From positions 5,937 through 69,936 of the forward strand of contig CATWSG010000008.1 of assembly GCA_958353395.1 (NCBI GenBank): a stretch of DNA of 64,000 bases. Direction: 5' to 3'. The DNA is from an uncultured Collinsella sp. (lineage in GTDB: Bacteria > Actinomycetota > Coriobacteriia > Coriobacteriales > Coriobacteriaceae). A model generated the notes under the pieces. It was not told the DNA's origin, did not search any database, and saw nothing but the letters and a program-made list of their open reading frames with translations. The position numbers and the translations under genes were made by a program. Shown in pieces: positions 1 to 9,400 of the stretch (position 1 is the first letter of the stretch; every line of letters begins with the position of its first letter).

Positions 1-1474
1 GCTTTTGGACGAAACGAGCCGTCTGCTGGAACGGAATCGAGAGGATTTCGCGCTTGGAGCCGGGCGTAATGTCGTGCGCCGGCATAAAGACCTTGGTGAA
101 GTACATATTAGAGGCAAGGCAGAGCGCGAGCACCGCGAGAACGCCAACCCAGCGGAAACGCGGGATGGCGCCCGAAGGCGCAGCACCAGTCTGCTTGGCT
201 GCACGACGAGCCACATGCACGTCCCATACGCAAAACGCCGCCGCGATTACGCATGCCGCCAGGGGAAACACCAGGCCGCCGTTGCGCAGAAACGTGGAAC
301 CCATGGCGCCCAGAGCGAGCAGCAGCCAGTCGTGGCGCGCAAAGAGCACGGGGGCTTTCTCGCCCGCTCGCTCGACATTGGCATCACGACGGGGCAAGCC
401 ACATGCCACGAGCTTGACGGTCTGTACCAGCAGCACCAAGAACGCGTCGGCAAAGAGCACGTCTTTGGTGAGCAACGCCGCGTAGTTAGAGAACATCGGC
501 ATAAACGCAAAGAACAACAGGATCGCACCGCGAACCGGCAGGCTCACGCCCAGTTTGCGCAGCGACGAAATGGAATACGCCATGCAGGCGGCCGTGATGA
601 CGAACTGAGCACAGGTGTAGATGGCAAGACCTGCGTTAGCGCTGTTGAACAGTGAAAGCCCCAGCTGGACGCACGAACCGATGATAGCCGTGTGCACCAC
701 GGGGTGATGTCCGTTGAGCAGCACGTTGGGGTTGAGTAGGCGCAGGTAGTCGCTCGTGCCGTTGGGATAGTTGAACCACTGGCGAATCTGCGCGCCCGTA
801 TCTCCCATAAAAAGACCGGGCAGCGAAGCGATAAGCGTGGGCGCCCAAGCGATCATAAGCACCAGGAAGGGCCCGGCAAAGGGATGGACCGAGAGCACGG
901 CGTGAGTCACACGCCATACGCGGCCAAAGTGCGCTTCGGAAAACGGGATGCGTCGGGAGCTCAGCCAATCTAGACACTCAAAGACAAGGTAGAAGGCAAC
1001 GACCGCCAAGAGCATCCAGCCCGCGCCGCCAATCCAGGCGCAGATGATGCGGGCTTTGTCGCCAAGGACAATCTCGGCCGAGTCGGTGAGATCGTAGCTG
1101 CGGCCAAACACCATGCAGATGGCAAAGAACAGCGACGGCAGAATGATCGATGGACGCCAGGTGTCGCCACGGCCAAAGAACACGTAGCGAAACGGCAAGG
1201 TGAGCAGGCAGGCAAGTGCAAGCAGCATGACCGCGTCGGTATGGCCGGCAAACGAGAGGAGCACCTCGTAGCACACGTACAGCATGCCCGAGGCTTTGGG
1301 GTCAATCGCCAAGACTGCGTTGCTCGACACCGGGGAGGGATCGATGGAAAACGCCGTGGTCGCCAACAGCGCGAGCAAAAATGCGATGAGCGTCTGCTTG
1401 GCGGGGTAGCGCTTAAACCAGACGATGCGGGCAGCGTCGCGCGCAGCCGTTGTGGAGAGATCGGAATCCTTCAC
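1..1474 (-). CDS. Polytopic membrane protein, DUF6020-like (3' end beyond window)
   Basis: An uninterrupted minus-strand frame enters from the left window edge and reads back to a GTG at 1474, with an AAAGG about 10 nt upstream; about 491 residues are visible. Hydrophobic segments alternate with short loops throughout. The distal part carries the motif LSIPFQQTAR, which I associate with the DUF6020 family of large integral membrane proteins (glycosyltransferase-C-like fold, function unproven) found in Coriobacteriia and bifidobacteria. The cytosolic N-terminus is short and polar. The protein may act in cell-surface glycan or lipid-linked sugar transfer, but that is inference. The family name rests on one remembered motif and the topology. 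No partner gene is visible beyond lgt upstream, which has its own hairpin in between. Confidence 0.75.
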   Translation of the reverse strand, partial: MKDSDLSTTAARDAARIVWFKRYPAKQTLIAFLLALLATTAFSIDPSPVSSNAVLAIDPKASGMLYVCYEVLLSFAGHTDAVMLLALACLLTLPFRYVFFGRGDTWRPSIILPSLFFAICMVFGRSYDLTDSAEIVLGDKARIICAWIGGAGWMLLAVVAFYLVFECLDWLSSRRIPFSEAHFGRVWRVTHAVLSVHPFAGPFLVLMIAWAPTLIASLPGLFMGDTGAQIRQWFNYPNGTSDYLRLLNPNVLLNGHHPVVHTAIIGSCVQLGLSLFNSANAGLAIYTCAQFVITAACMAYSISSLRKLGVSLPVRGAILLFFAFMPMFSNYAALLTKDVLFADAFLVLLVQTVKLVACGLPRRDANVERAGEKAPVLFARHDWLLLALGAMGSTFLRNGGLVFPLAACVIAAAFCVWDVHVARRAAKQTGAAPSGAIPRFRWVGVLAVLALCLASNMYFTKVFMPAHDITPGSKREILSIPFQQTARFVQK

Positions 1475-1511
1475 AGTCCGAAAGCCTTTCTAGAAACCTA
1501 TCAAACTCGGC

Positions 1512-1552
1512 AAAACCACCACAAAGGTGCCTGTCCCCTTTGTGGTGGTTTT
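1512..1552. terminator. Hairpin between lgt and the DUF6020-like gene (REP-like family, variant a)
   Basis: A perfect 16-bp stem (AAAACCACCACAAAGG at 1512-1527, complement at 1537-1552) encloses a loop with CCTGTCC. It begins 5 nt after the lgt stop codon and ends in T-rich sequence in lgt's direction, so it should terminate lgt. The loop shares the GGGACAGG core (minus-strand reading) with the repeats near 18.1, 18.5, 25.4, 35.4, 36.6, 41.4 and 45.0 kb. Confidence 0.75.
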
Positions 1553-1557
1553 GGTGG

Positions 1558-2379
1558 CTAGGCGTCCAGGTAGACGCGCTGGGGTTGGTTGCGGTGTCGG
1601 GCGAAGATGATGAGCGCCAGGCCGGCGATCACAAGCGGCAGGCTCAGCAGCTGACCCATGGTGATGACGCCACCCAGCAGATAGCCCAGCTGCGCATCGG
1701 GCACGCGCACGAACTCAACGAGAAAGCGAACGATACCGTAGCCCATCACAAAGACGCCCATAAACGTGCCTTGGGGCAGTAGCGGCTTTTTGCGGCTGAG
1801 CACCTGCAGAATGCAAAAGAGCACGATGCCCTCAAGAAATGCCTCGTAGAGCTGGGAGGGGTGACGCGGCATATCGCCCGCGGTGCCACCGAAGACCACG
1901 CCCCAGGGCAGATCGGTCGGCTTGCCCCACAGCTCACCGTTGACAAAGTTGGCACAACGGCCCAGGCACAAGGCCAGCGGAGCACCGATAACGGCAAGGT
2001 CGGCGATGGTCCAGGCGTCGAGCTTGTACATGCGGCACACGAGCACGCCGCCGATGATGCCGCCCACCAAACCGCCATGGAAGCTCATGCCGCCCTCGTT
2101 GGTGGCAAAGATCTCGAGCGGATGCGCCCAGTAGTAGCCGTCGCCGTAAAAGATGACGTAGAACAGGCGGGCGCCAATGATAAGGCCAAAGACCACGCCG
2201 ACCACGACACTCGTCAGGTCGTCGACCGTAATGTCAAAACCCCAACGGCGCTGCGTGCGGTACATGACAACCGCCGTGAGCAGGGCGCCGACCACATAGG
2301 CCAAGCCGTACCAGTAGATGGTGATGGGCCCCGCCGAAATCGCGACGGGATCAAGCATATGGTAGAAGTCGTTGAGCAT
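1558..2379 (-). CDS. lgt: Prolipoprotein diacylglyceryl transferase Lgt
   Basis: Transfers a diacylglyceryl group from phosphatidylglycerol to the lipobox cysteine of prolipoproteins in the membrane. The 273-residue protein has the usual seven-helix hydrophobic pattern. The family signature is visible as GRCANFVNGELWG, with the conserved Arg, Asn and Glu residues, along with MSFHGG near residue 95 and a C-terminal RFLVEFVR segment. I chose the ATG at 2379 because AGGAGGG lies 7 nt upstream; a longer frame to 2439 has no such site. It is followed by a strong hairpin and preceded by a separate terminator-like hairpin, so it is probably monocistronic. The lipoprotein at 25.6 kb is a likely substrate. 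Confidence 0.96.
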   Translation of the reverse strand: MLNDFYHMLDPVAISAGPITIYWYGLAYVVGALLTAVVMYRTQRRWGFDITVDDLTSVVVGVVFGLIIGARLFYVIFYGDGYYWAHPLEIFATNEGGMSFHGGLVGGIIGGVLVCRMYKLDAWTIADLAVIGAPLALCLGRCANFVNGELWGKPTDLPWGVVFGGTAGDMPRHPSQLYEAFLEGIVLFCILQVLSRKKPLLPQGTFMGVFVMGYGIVRFLVEFVRVPDAQLGYLLGGVITMGQLLSLPLVIAGLALIIFARHRNQPQRVYLDA

Positions 2380-2403
2380 GTCGACCCTCCTACTCCCTAC
2401 ATA

Positions 2404-2443
2404 CAAATGCGGCCGCGGGCCTTGCGCTCGCAGCCGCATATTT
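2404..2443 (-). terminator. Terminator-like hairpin after the NifU gene
   Basis: AAATGCGGC at 2405-2413 pairs with GCCGCATATTT at 2433-2443 around a GC-rich loop. In the minus direction it follows the nifU-like stop codon by about 45 nt and ends in a short T-rich run just before the lgt start region. Confidence 0.5.
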
Positions 2444-2488
2444 GGGCGTAACGTCTATGCGGAGTATGCCGTCCGCAGCTTTCGCAGC

Positions 2489-2767
2489 TTAGAACGGCGC
2501 GTACTCGTCGTACAGGTCCTCGGCCTCGCCGGAGGCATTGACCTGCTCAACTCGGGTAACGCCGGGCACATGCTCCTTCAGGATGCGCTCAATACCCATG
2601 GACAGGGTCAGCGAGCTCATGGGGCAGCCGGCGCAAGCGCCCTGCAGCTCCAGTTTGACGACGCCCTCGTCGTCAACGCCCACATACTCCATATCGCCGC
2701 CATCGGCCTGCAGGTTGGGGCGAATCTCTTCAAGAACCTTCTTAAGCAGCTCTTCGTTAACAGCCAC
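2489..2767 (-). CDS. NifU C-terminal-domain Fe-S scaffold protein
   Basis: A 92-residue single-domain NifU/Nfu protein that holds and delivers Fe-S clusters. The Cys-x-x-Cys cluster site is visible as CAGCPMSS at residues 46-53, preceded by the family motif LQADGGDMEYV. The length matches stand-alone Nfu proteins of Gram-positives. The start is GTG at 2767, with AAAGGAG about 7 nt upstream. No isc or suf genes are adjacent, so it probably acts as a general carrier for enzymes such as the radical SAM proteins and dehydratase-type proteins in this window; that link is inference. Confidence 0.93.
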   Translation of the reverse strand: MAVNEELLKKVLEEIRPNLQADGGDMEYVGVDDEGVVKLELQGACAGCPMSSLTLSMGIERILKEHVPGVTRVEQVNASGEAEDLYDEYAPF

Positions 2768-2938
2768 AGGGGCTCCTTTCTCACAATTACGCGGGCGCGC
2801 CCGCGGACAGAAGCTATGTTACTACAGCCGTGTACCCGCTCACGAGCCGTCCATGCGCGCAGACGCGACTTTCACGAGTAGTCAATTTGGGACGGGGCTC
2901 TTTGGCTGCCTTTTGTTGCCAGCTGGCGTTGCCACGCG

Positions 2939-3463
2939 CTACTGCTGAGCCCGCCCCTCGGTGCCGATGTGCACATCGACGATGACCTGGCGGTAGCTGA
3001 TGCCACAGGAGTCGAGAATGCGGCGGCTGATGCGCCCATCATCGGTGTCGGCGTACTTGTTGTCCAGGTAGACGACCTCGCCCACGCCCACCTGAGCCAA
3101 AATCTTGGCGCAGTCGTGGCACGGGAACAGCGTGACGTAGACCGTGGAACCCTCGAGGTCCTTGAGCGAGCCACGGTAGTTGAGCACGGCGTTGGCCTCG
3201 GCATGGACCACGTAGTTGTGCTTGTCCTGCAGCGGGTCGTCGCTCGTACCCCACGGAAAAAAGTCGTCGTTGAGCGCCGAGGGTGTACCGTTGTAGCCCA
3301 CCGAAAGGATGCGGTGGTTGGTGTTGGCGATGCACGCACCCACCTGCGTGTTGGGGTCCTTGCTGCGGCGCTGCGCGGCGATGGCCACGCTCATAAAGAA
3401 CTCGTCCCAGCTAATGACGTCCAGGCGCTTGCCTGACGAAGTTTGATGAAGATCGTCCGACAT
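2939..3463 (-). CDS. Deoxycytidylate (dCMP) deaminase
   Basis: Converts dCMP to dUMP, feeding thymidylate synthesis. The 174-residue protein shows the zinc-dependent cytidine/deoxycytidylate deaminase pattern: VVHAEANAVLN supplies the zinc-binding His and catalytic Glu, and LFPCHDCAK supplies the two zinc Cys residues. The N-terminal SWDEFFMSVAIAAQRRSKD and the GACI strand are typical of the dCMP deaminase/ComEB group. The ATG at 3463 has GGAGGTG 7 nt upstream; an upstream in-frame ATG at 3499 lacks one. It is separated from the NifU gene by 171 nt that contain a perfect GC-only palindrome at 2790-2806. Confidence 0.93.
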   Translation of the reverse strand: MSDDLHQTSSGKRLDVISWDEFFMSVAIAAQRRSKDPNTQVGACIANTNHRILSVGYNGTPSALNDDFFPWGTSDDPLQDKHNYVVHAEANAVLNYRGSLKDLEGSTVYVTLFPCHDCAKILAQVGVGEVVYLDNKYADTDDGRISRRILDSCGISYRQVIVDVHIGTEGRAQQ

Positions 3464-3547
3464 GGCAGACACCTCCGTAATCGCAATAGTTTGACCCATT
3501 GTAGCAGGTGAAAGGTGGAGGCGTTTGTCCCACCGGCGCCCTCACTT

Positions 3548-4399
3548 TTACACGCGGCGGGGCTTTTGGTTGATGCGGTAGAGCTCGGCGAGACCCCGCA
3601 GCGTCAGCGCGTCGTCTACCGTCAGGCTATGGCCAACCAACGCCGCGAGCGCCTCGGCATCATCGCCGGTGATGATGATGGGCACGCTGCCCTCGCCCGC
3701 CGCCTTGGTCGAGCGCATCTCGGCAAGCACCATATCGAGCATGCCGTCGATGCGGGCCACCTCGCCCAGAACCACGCCCGAGCGCATGGCCTCGCGCGTG
3801 TTGCGACCGATGACGTGCGTTGGCGCCGAAGGCTCGACCTGAGGCAAACGCGCCGCAGCAGCCGAAAGCGAGCGGGCGCCAAGCGCCAGACCCGGCGCGA
3901 TGACGCCGCCCACAAAGGTACCGTGCGCGTCGATGACCTCGATATTGGTCGTCGTGCCCAGGTCGATCACGATGCACGGAGAGCCGTAGACGGCACGGGC
4001 CGCCACGGCGTCGGCGATGCGGTCGGGGCCGATCTCGGCCGGGTCGTCGTAGTGGACGGGCATGCCAGTCTTGAGGCCCGGCCCCACGGTGAGCACGCGC
4101 CCCGTGCAGGTACGGGAAAGCGCCGCCTTCCACGGGCGCTCGAGCGCCGGCACCACGCAGCTCAGCACAGCAGCCGCGGGCACAAGCGCGCCGGGCATGC
4201 CCGCATCGGCCGCCAGCGCGGCCATGACTTGAGCGAGACGCATACGCGCTTCGTCGGCCGTAATGCTCGACGGCGTCGTGATCTCGCACGTCGCAAGCGG
4301 GCATTCCTGCGCCGCGGCCGAATCCTCGGCAAACAGACCAAAGCGAATGAACGTGTTGCCCACGTCGACCGTCAATATATATGCGCACCCATTATGCAT
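3548..4399 (-). CDS. coaX: Type III pantothenate kinase CoaX
   Basis: Phosphorylates pantothenate in the first step of coenzyme A synthesis. The 283-residue protein belongs to the ASKHA fold: DVGNTFIRFGLF near residue 11 is the phosphate-1 motif, GPDRIADAVAA the substrate-binding segment, and VIDLGTTTNIEVID the phosphate-2 motif with the catalytic Asp. It ends with GVVLG...DGMLD. Type III enzymes are not feedback-inhibited by CoA (family knowledge). The ATG at 4399 has AAAGGAG 9 nt upstream, and the frame continues to 4453 without a better start. It is divergent from the OPT transporter gene; the 192-bp gap between them must hold both promoters. Confidence 0.94.
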   Translation of the reverse strand: MHNGCAYILTVDVGNTFIRFGLFAEDSAAAQECPLATCEITTPSSITADEARMRLAQVMAALAADAGMPGALVPAAAVLSCVVPALERPWKAALSRTCTGRVLTVGPGLKTGMPVHYDDPAEIGPDRIADAVAARAVYGSPCIVIDLGTTTNIEVIDAHGTFVGGVIAPGLALGARSLSAAAARLPQVEPSAPTHVIGRNTREAMRSGVVLGEVARIDGMLDMVLAEMRSTKAAGEGSVPIIITGDDAEALAALVGHSLTVDDALTLRGLAELYRINQKPRRV

Positions 4400-4591
4400 C
4401 GTCGGCGCTCCTTTCGTCTGCCCAGCAGTATATCGCCTACCTAAACCAGTCATCCCAAAATGACTAGCTTGCGGCTATACTGGTGCGCGGTCGCGCGCGA
4501 GCTCACGCGGTGGCCCTTGGTAACCCGACTTCCCGCGCCGTATCCGTAGCGGCGCTCCCGGGGGAAGCGGATATACGCAAAGGAGTTCTAT

Positions 4592-6295
4592 ATGAGCAAT
4601 CCCTCGAACCGTGCTTCGATGCGCGGGCAACTCACGCTGCGCGGCGTCGTCATCGGCGTCCTTGGCTGCGCGATCATCACGGCAAGCTCGGCCTACACCG
4701 CCCTCAAGATGGGCGCTCTCCCCTGGCCGATCGTCTTCGCTGCCGTCATCTCGCTGTTCTTCCTGAAGCTCATGGGCAATGCCAGCCTCAACGAGGCCAA
4801 CGTCACCCACACCATCATGTCCGCGGGCGCCATGGTCGCCGGCGGCTTGGCGTTTACCATCCCGGGCGCCTGGATGCTGGGCTATGCCGACCAGATCAGC
4901 TGGCTTGACATGTTTATCGTGGCACTCGCCGGCACCATCCTGGGCCTGTTGGCCACGGCACTCATCCACCGTCACTTTATCGTGGATGCCGCGCTTGAGT
5001 TCCCTACCGGCAACGCCGCAGCTCAGACCCTGCGCGCGACCGAGGCTGGCGGCAAAACCGGCAAGCAGCTCTTTGGCTCCATGGCCATCGCCGGCATCTA
5101 TAGCGTGCTGCGCGACGCCCTGGGCGTGGTGCCCAGCATGCTATGCACGCTCAACATCCCCGGCGTGACCTTTGGCATCTACAACTCGCCCATGCTGCTC
5201 TCCGTCGGCTTCCTCGTGGGCTTCGCCCCCGTCGCCTTCTGGTTTGCCGGCGCGCTGCTGGGCAACTTTGGCATCATCGTGGGCGGCACCGCTGCCGGTC
5301 TGTTCGACGTTGTGACTGCACAGGGCATCGTCAAGTCCCTGGGCATGGGCCTCATGATGGGCTTTGGCGTCGCCGTCGTCCTCAAGGACATCCTGCCACA
5401 GGTCGCCGGTATCGTCCGCGGTCTAGCCGCCGACAGCTCCACCGACACCGACGAGCAGTCGCTCATCTCGGGCTCCCTTAAGCTCGACGCCGGCATCATC
5501 GGCCTGGGCGCTGCCGCCATCGCTGTGATCGTCGCCATCGCGCTCGACCTTGGTCCCGTCCCGGCCGTCATCGTGACGCTGTTCACCTTTGTCACCACCA
5601 TCATGAGCGCACAGAGCTGCGGCCAGACGGGCATCGACCCCATGGAGATCTTTGGCCTCATCGTTATGCTCATCGTGGCTGCCTTTGCACAGATCGCCCA
5701 GGTCAAGCTGTTCTTTATCGCCGGCATCGTTGCCGTGGCGTGCGGCCTTGCGGGCGACGTCATGAACGACTTTAAGGCCGGCGCCGTGCTGGGCACCAAC
5801 CCGCGTGCGCAGTGGATCGGCCAAGCCATTGGCGGCATCGTGGGCGCCCTGGTCGCCGCAGCCGTCATGGTCGCGCTCGTCACCGCCTATGGCCCGGACG
5901 CCTTTGGCCCCGACAAGAGCTTTGTTGCCGCGCAGGCAAGCGTCGTCGCCACCATGGTCTCGGGCATCCCGAGCGTGCCGTGGTTCGTTGGCGGCTTTAT
6001 CGCCGGCATCGTCATGTACTGGCTCGGCATTCCGGCCATGATGATCGGCCTGGGTGTGTACCTGCCGTTCTACATGTCACTCACGGCATTCCTGGGCTCC
6101 TGCGTTAAGCTCGCCTACGACAAGTGGTCCGCCCACCGCGACGCCACCGCTGGTCTTTCTGACGAGGAGAGGGCTGCCAAGGACGCCGCCTTCCAAGAGC
6201 AGGGCCTGGTTGTCGCCAGCGGCCTGCTCGGCGGCGAGTCCATCGTCGGCGTTATCCTGGCGTTTGTCTCCGTGGGCTTGAGCCTGCTGGGCTAA
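4592..6295 (+). CDS. OPT/YSL-family oligopeptide transporter
   Basis: A 567-residue inner-membrane protein of the OPT superfamily, secondary transporters for oligopeptides or metal chelates. About fourteen hydrophobic segments are visible. Recognisable family stretches include the N-terminal RGVVIGVLGCAIITASSAYT, the NASLNEANVTHTIMSAGAMVAGG stretch and the EFPTGNAAAQTLRATE motif near residue 140. AAAGGAG lies 7 nt before the ATG. The gene stands alone between divergent coaX and a strong terminator at 6337. The natural substrate cannot be told from sequence; Gram-positive relatives are mostly annotated as oligopeptide transporters. Confidence 0.9.
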   Translation: MSNPSNRASMRGQLTLRGVVIGVLGCAIITASSAYTALKMGALPWPIVFAAVISLFFLKLMGNASLNEANVTHTIMSAGAMVAGGLAFTIPGAWMLGYADQISWLDMFIVALAGTILGLLATALIHRHFIVDAALEFPTGNAAAQTLRATEAGGKTGKQLFGSMAIAGIYSVLRDALGVVPSMLCTLNIPGVTFGIYNSPMLLSVGFLVGFAPVAFWFAGALLGNFGIIVGGTAAGLFDVVTAQGIVKSLGMGLMMGFGVAVVLKDILPQVAGIVRGLAADSSTDTDEQSLISGSLKLDAGIIGLGAAAIAVIVAIALDLGPVPAVIVTLFTFVTTIMSAQSCGQTGIDPMEIFGLIVMLIVAAFAQIAQVKLFFIAGIVAVACGLAGDVMNDFKAGAVLGTNPRAQWIGQAIGGIVGALVAAAVMVALVTAYGPDAFGPDKSFVAAQASVVATMVSGIPSVPWFVGGFIAGIVMYWLGIPAMMIGLGVYLPFYMSLTAFLGSCVKLAYDKWSAHRDATAGLSDEERAAKDAAFQEQGLVVASGLLGGESIVGVILAFVSVGLSLLG

Positions 6296-6336
6296 GTCGA
6301 GCAGCTGCTCGACAGCAACCATATTGCCTACGGCTT

Positions 6337-6376
6337 GCCCGGTCGGCAGCTTTTGCGGCTGCTGACCGGGCTTTTT
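6337..6376 (+). terminator. Rho-independent terminator of the OPT gene
   Basis: GCCCGGTCGGCAGC pairs with GCTGCTGACCGGGC around a TTTTGCG loop, followed by TTTTT. It lies 42 nt past the stop codon. Confidence 0.93.
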
Positions 6377-6391
6377 GATATCGAAACAAAG

Positions 6392-6428
6392 AAAAGCCGG
6401 CGCGCTGCGTTTAACAGCGCGCCGGCCT
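6392..6428. terminator. Terminator between convergent genes
   Basis: GCCGGCGCGCTG at 6397-6408 pairs with CAGCGCGCCGGC around a short loop. The minus-strand reading ends in CTTTTC, so it should end the large surface-protein transcript arriving from the right. Confidence 0.8.
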
Positions 6429-6495
6429 TATCGTTTGGCTAACGAGACGGTCCCGTTATGAATTGAAGTTCGTTGCAGAAACTACGCTCGAAACG

Positions 6496-9400
6496 CTACA
6501 TCTGCTTGCGACGACGATCGCTCAGCGTCACACCAGCGGCCACGAGAGTGATACCGCCGATGACGAACACCTCGCCCGCAAGAGCGGAGTCATCGCCAGT
6601 CTGGGCGAGCGCGGTCGACGTGGCCTTCTTCTTGGCGACAGGAGCCTTTGCAGCAGCCTGCGCAACCTGATCCTTGGCCTGCGGCTCAGCCTTGGGATGA
6701 CACTTGTCGTACTCGGCCTGCGCGGCAGCCAGGGCATCCTTGGCATCGCCAAGCTCAGCCAGCGCGGCGGCATAGGCGTCGTTGGCATCGGACAGCTTGG
6801 CATCGGCATCGCTCAGAGCAGCCTTGAGACCAGCGGCGGCATCGACGGCAGCCTTATAGCGAGCGTAGGCAGCGTTCAGCTTGACCAGCTTCTCGTTGCC
6901 CGTCGTGCCCGCGGCAAGGGATGCCTTGTGGTCGACAGCCTCAAGATCAGCCTTGAGCGCCTCGTCGCTGGCAAGCTCGGCCTTGGCCTTGACGATCTCG
7001 AAGTTCGCATCGACGACGGCTTCGTTGGCGGCCTCGAGCTGCTTCTGGGCATCGGCGACACCGGCGACGGCAGCGTCATAGGCGGCCTTGGCGTCGTCGA
7101 CCGCCTTCTGGGCACCGGCGAAGCGCTCGAAGGCCTTGTTTGCGCCGGCCAGCTCGTCCTCGGCGGCCTTGGCCTTCGCCTGTGCGTCGGACAGGGTCTG
7201 CGTCTTGGCGGCAACTGCCTGCTTGGCGCCCGAAAGAGCGGTCGCGGCCTGGACATCTGCGGCCTGAGCCTTGTCAACGCCAGCCTGGGCAGTGTCGTCG
7301 GCCTTCTTGGCATCGTTAAGCGTGCCCTGCTTGTTCGCAAGATCCGTCTTGGCGGCATCGCACTTGGCGGCAAGGTCCTTGACCGAAGCCGTGGCGTTGT
7401 CATACGCCTCGCTGGCCTGGTCGGACTTTACCTTGGCAGCATCGCGGGCGCTGAGAGCCTTCGCCTTACGAGCAGCGGCGTCGGCTGCGTTCGTCTGGCA
7501 ATCGGAGAGCTTGGAGTTAGCCTCGTCGAGTGCAGCCTGCGCGGCGGTCGCCTCGGACTTGGCGGCATCGAGGTTCTGCTTGAGGGACTCGATGTCGATT
7601 CCGCCGAGTGCGTCCTTCGCGGCGTCATATGCCGTCTTTGCGGCGGCGGTTCCGGACTTAGCCTTCTCGTACTCGCCCTTGGCGGTGTTCATGTTCGTGT
7701 CGGCCGCGGTATAGGCGTCGCGAGCGCTTTCCTGCTTATCCAACGCGTTAGAATAAGCCGTTCCAGCGGTCCCGAAGTTCTTCTGCGCATCTGCCAGCTT
7801 GTTCTGAAGCTGCTTCAGCTGCTCCTTCTGCTCCTGCGTGCCGCCTGCATTGTAGGCGGATTCGATGTAGTCGTTGACGAGCTTCTTGAACTCGGAGACA
7901 GTGAAATCCTTCTGCCCCGTGCTCCCGCTATAGTCGAAAACGGTTACCTCGGAATCGGTATTCTTACCGCTACCGGTCGCGATGCCGATAGCCTTCGCGC
8001 CGGCATCGATGATGTTGAGATAGTGCCCGCACTCATGGTAGATGCTGTTGTAGTGCTGATAGATATAGTAGGAATCATATCGATGGCTACCGAGCGCGTC
8101 GCCATACTGCGCGACGTACTTATCGAATGCCTCTTTCTCCTGGGTATAGAGGCCGGTATATGGCCAGCCAAGCGTATCCTCGGTCTCGCCTCCGGTGTAT
8201 GCCCCGCCGCCGCCTGCAAGGTTCTCACCTTGATCGAAATAGCAGTTCGAGTGCCCCCAGATGTTCGATGAATATGATGTATTGAGGGCGGCTGCCGCAG
8301 TCATGCGGAGGCTGACGCTAAGCTCAGACTGACCGTTCGCCTTGCGGAGGTTGTTCTGGGTATCGAGATAGGTCAGGGCGTTACGCATCTGCTCCAAGGA
8401 GAGCGGATTGGTGTCGCGAGACATGTCCTGATCGACGTAAGTATCATACCAGCTCTGTTTATCTGTCGTCCCCATGAGCATCGACGCGGCAGTGCTTGCA
8501 TTCGACTTCTGCGTGGCTGTGAACTGGCTGCCGCCAATGATGTAGTTCAAGAAGCCGAACATACCTTGGTTGATGACATTCTGGTCTACGGTCATGTGCG
8601 ACTTGAGGTCGGCAATCTGCTGGTTGAGCTTCTCGACCTCGGCGTTTGCGGCGTCGTATGCATTGTGTGCGTCGGTTACTTCAGCACGAGCCTGATCGAA
8701 CTCGTTGCTCTTCTGCTGGCGAATCTCGACGAGACGGTCGTACTCCGCCTTCTTGTCGGCCTCGGTCTGCTGGGCCTGCCCGTATGCCGACTTCGCGGCG
8801 TCACGCTTACTGGCCGCGTCCTTGTACTCCTTGTTTGCAGCATCGTATGCAGACTGGGCAGATGCCACGGCAGCGTTGGCGGCGTTGGCCTTCTCCTGCG
8901 CGGCGGTGGCGGTATTCTGGGCCGCCTGCAGGTTCGCCTGGGCGGTAGCGTCGGCATCCGTCGCGGCATTGAGCTCCGCCTGCGCGGTCTTGAGCTCACC
9001 AGCAGCAGCGTTCTTGGCGGCCTCAAGCGCACTCAGGTCAACACCCGTACCCGAGACGGCAGCATCGAGCGCGGCCTGCGCCTGGTTGAACTTCTGCTGG
9101 GCGTTATCGCGCGCGGTGGTTGCGGCTGTGAGAGCAGCGGCAGTCTCCTGCTTCTTGGCCTGGGCAGTCGTCAAAGCTGCCTCGGTATTCTGCTTTTCCT
9201 GCTGGGCGCTGGCCTCGGCAGCCTTGGCCTGGTCCAGATTGGCCTGTGCAGTAGTAACGGCCTTATTGGCGTCATCGAGCTTTGCCTGCGCGTCCTCGAC
9301 GGCCTTCTTGGCGGCCTCGTACTCGTCCATACCCATGGCCTCGAGCTTGGCCTGGGCATCATCGAGGGCCTTCTTGGCCTCATCCTGCTTTGCCTTGGCG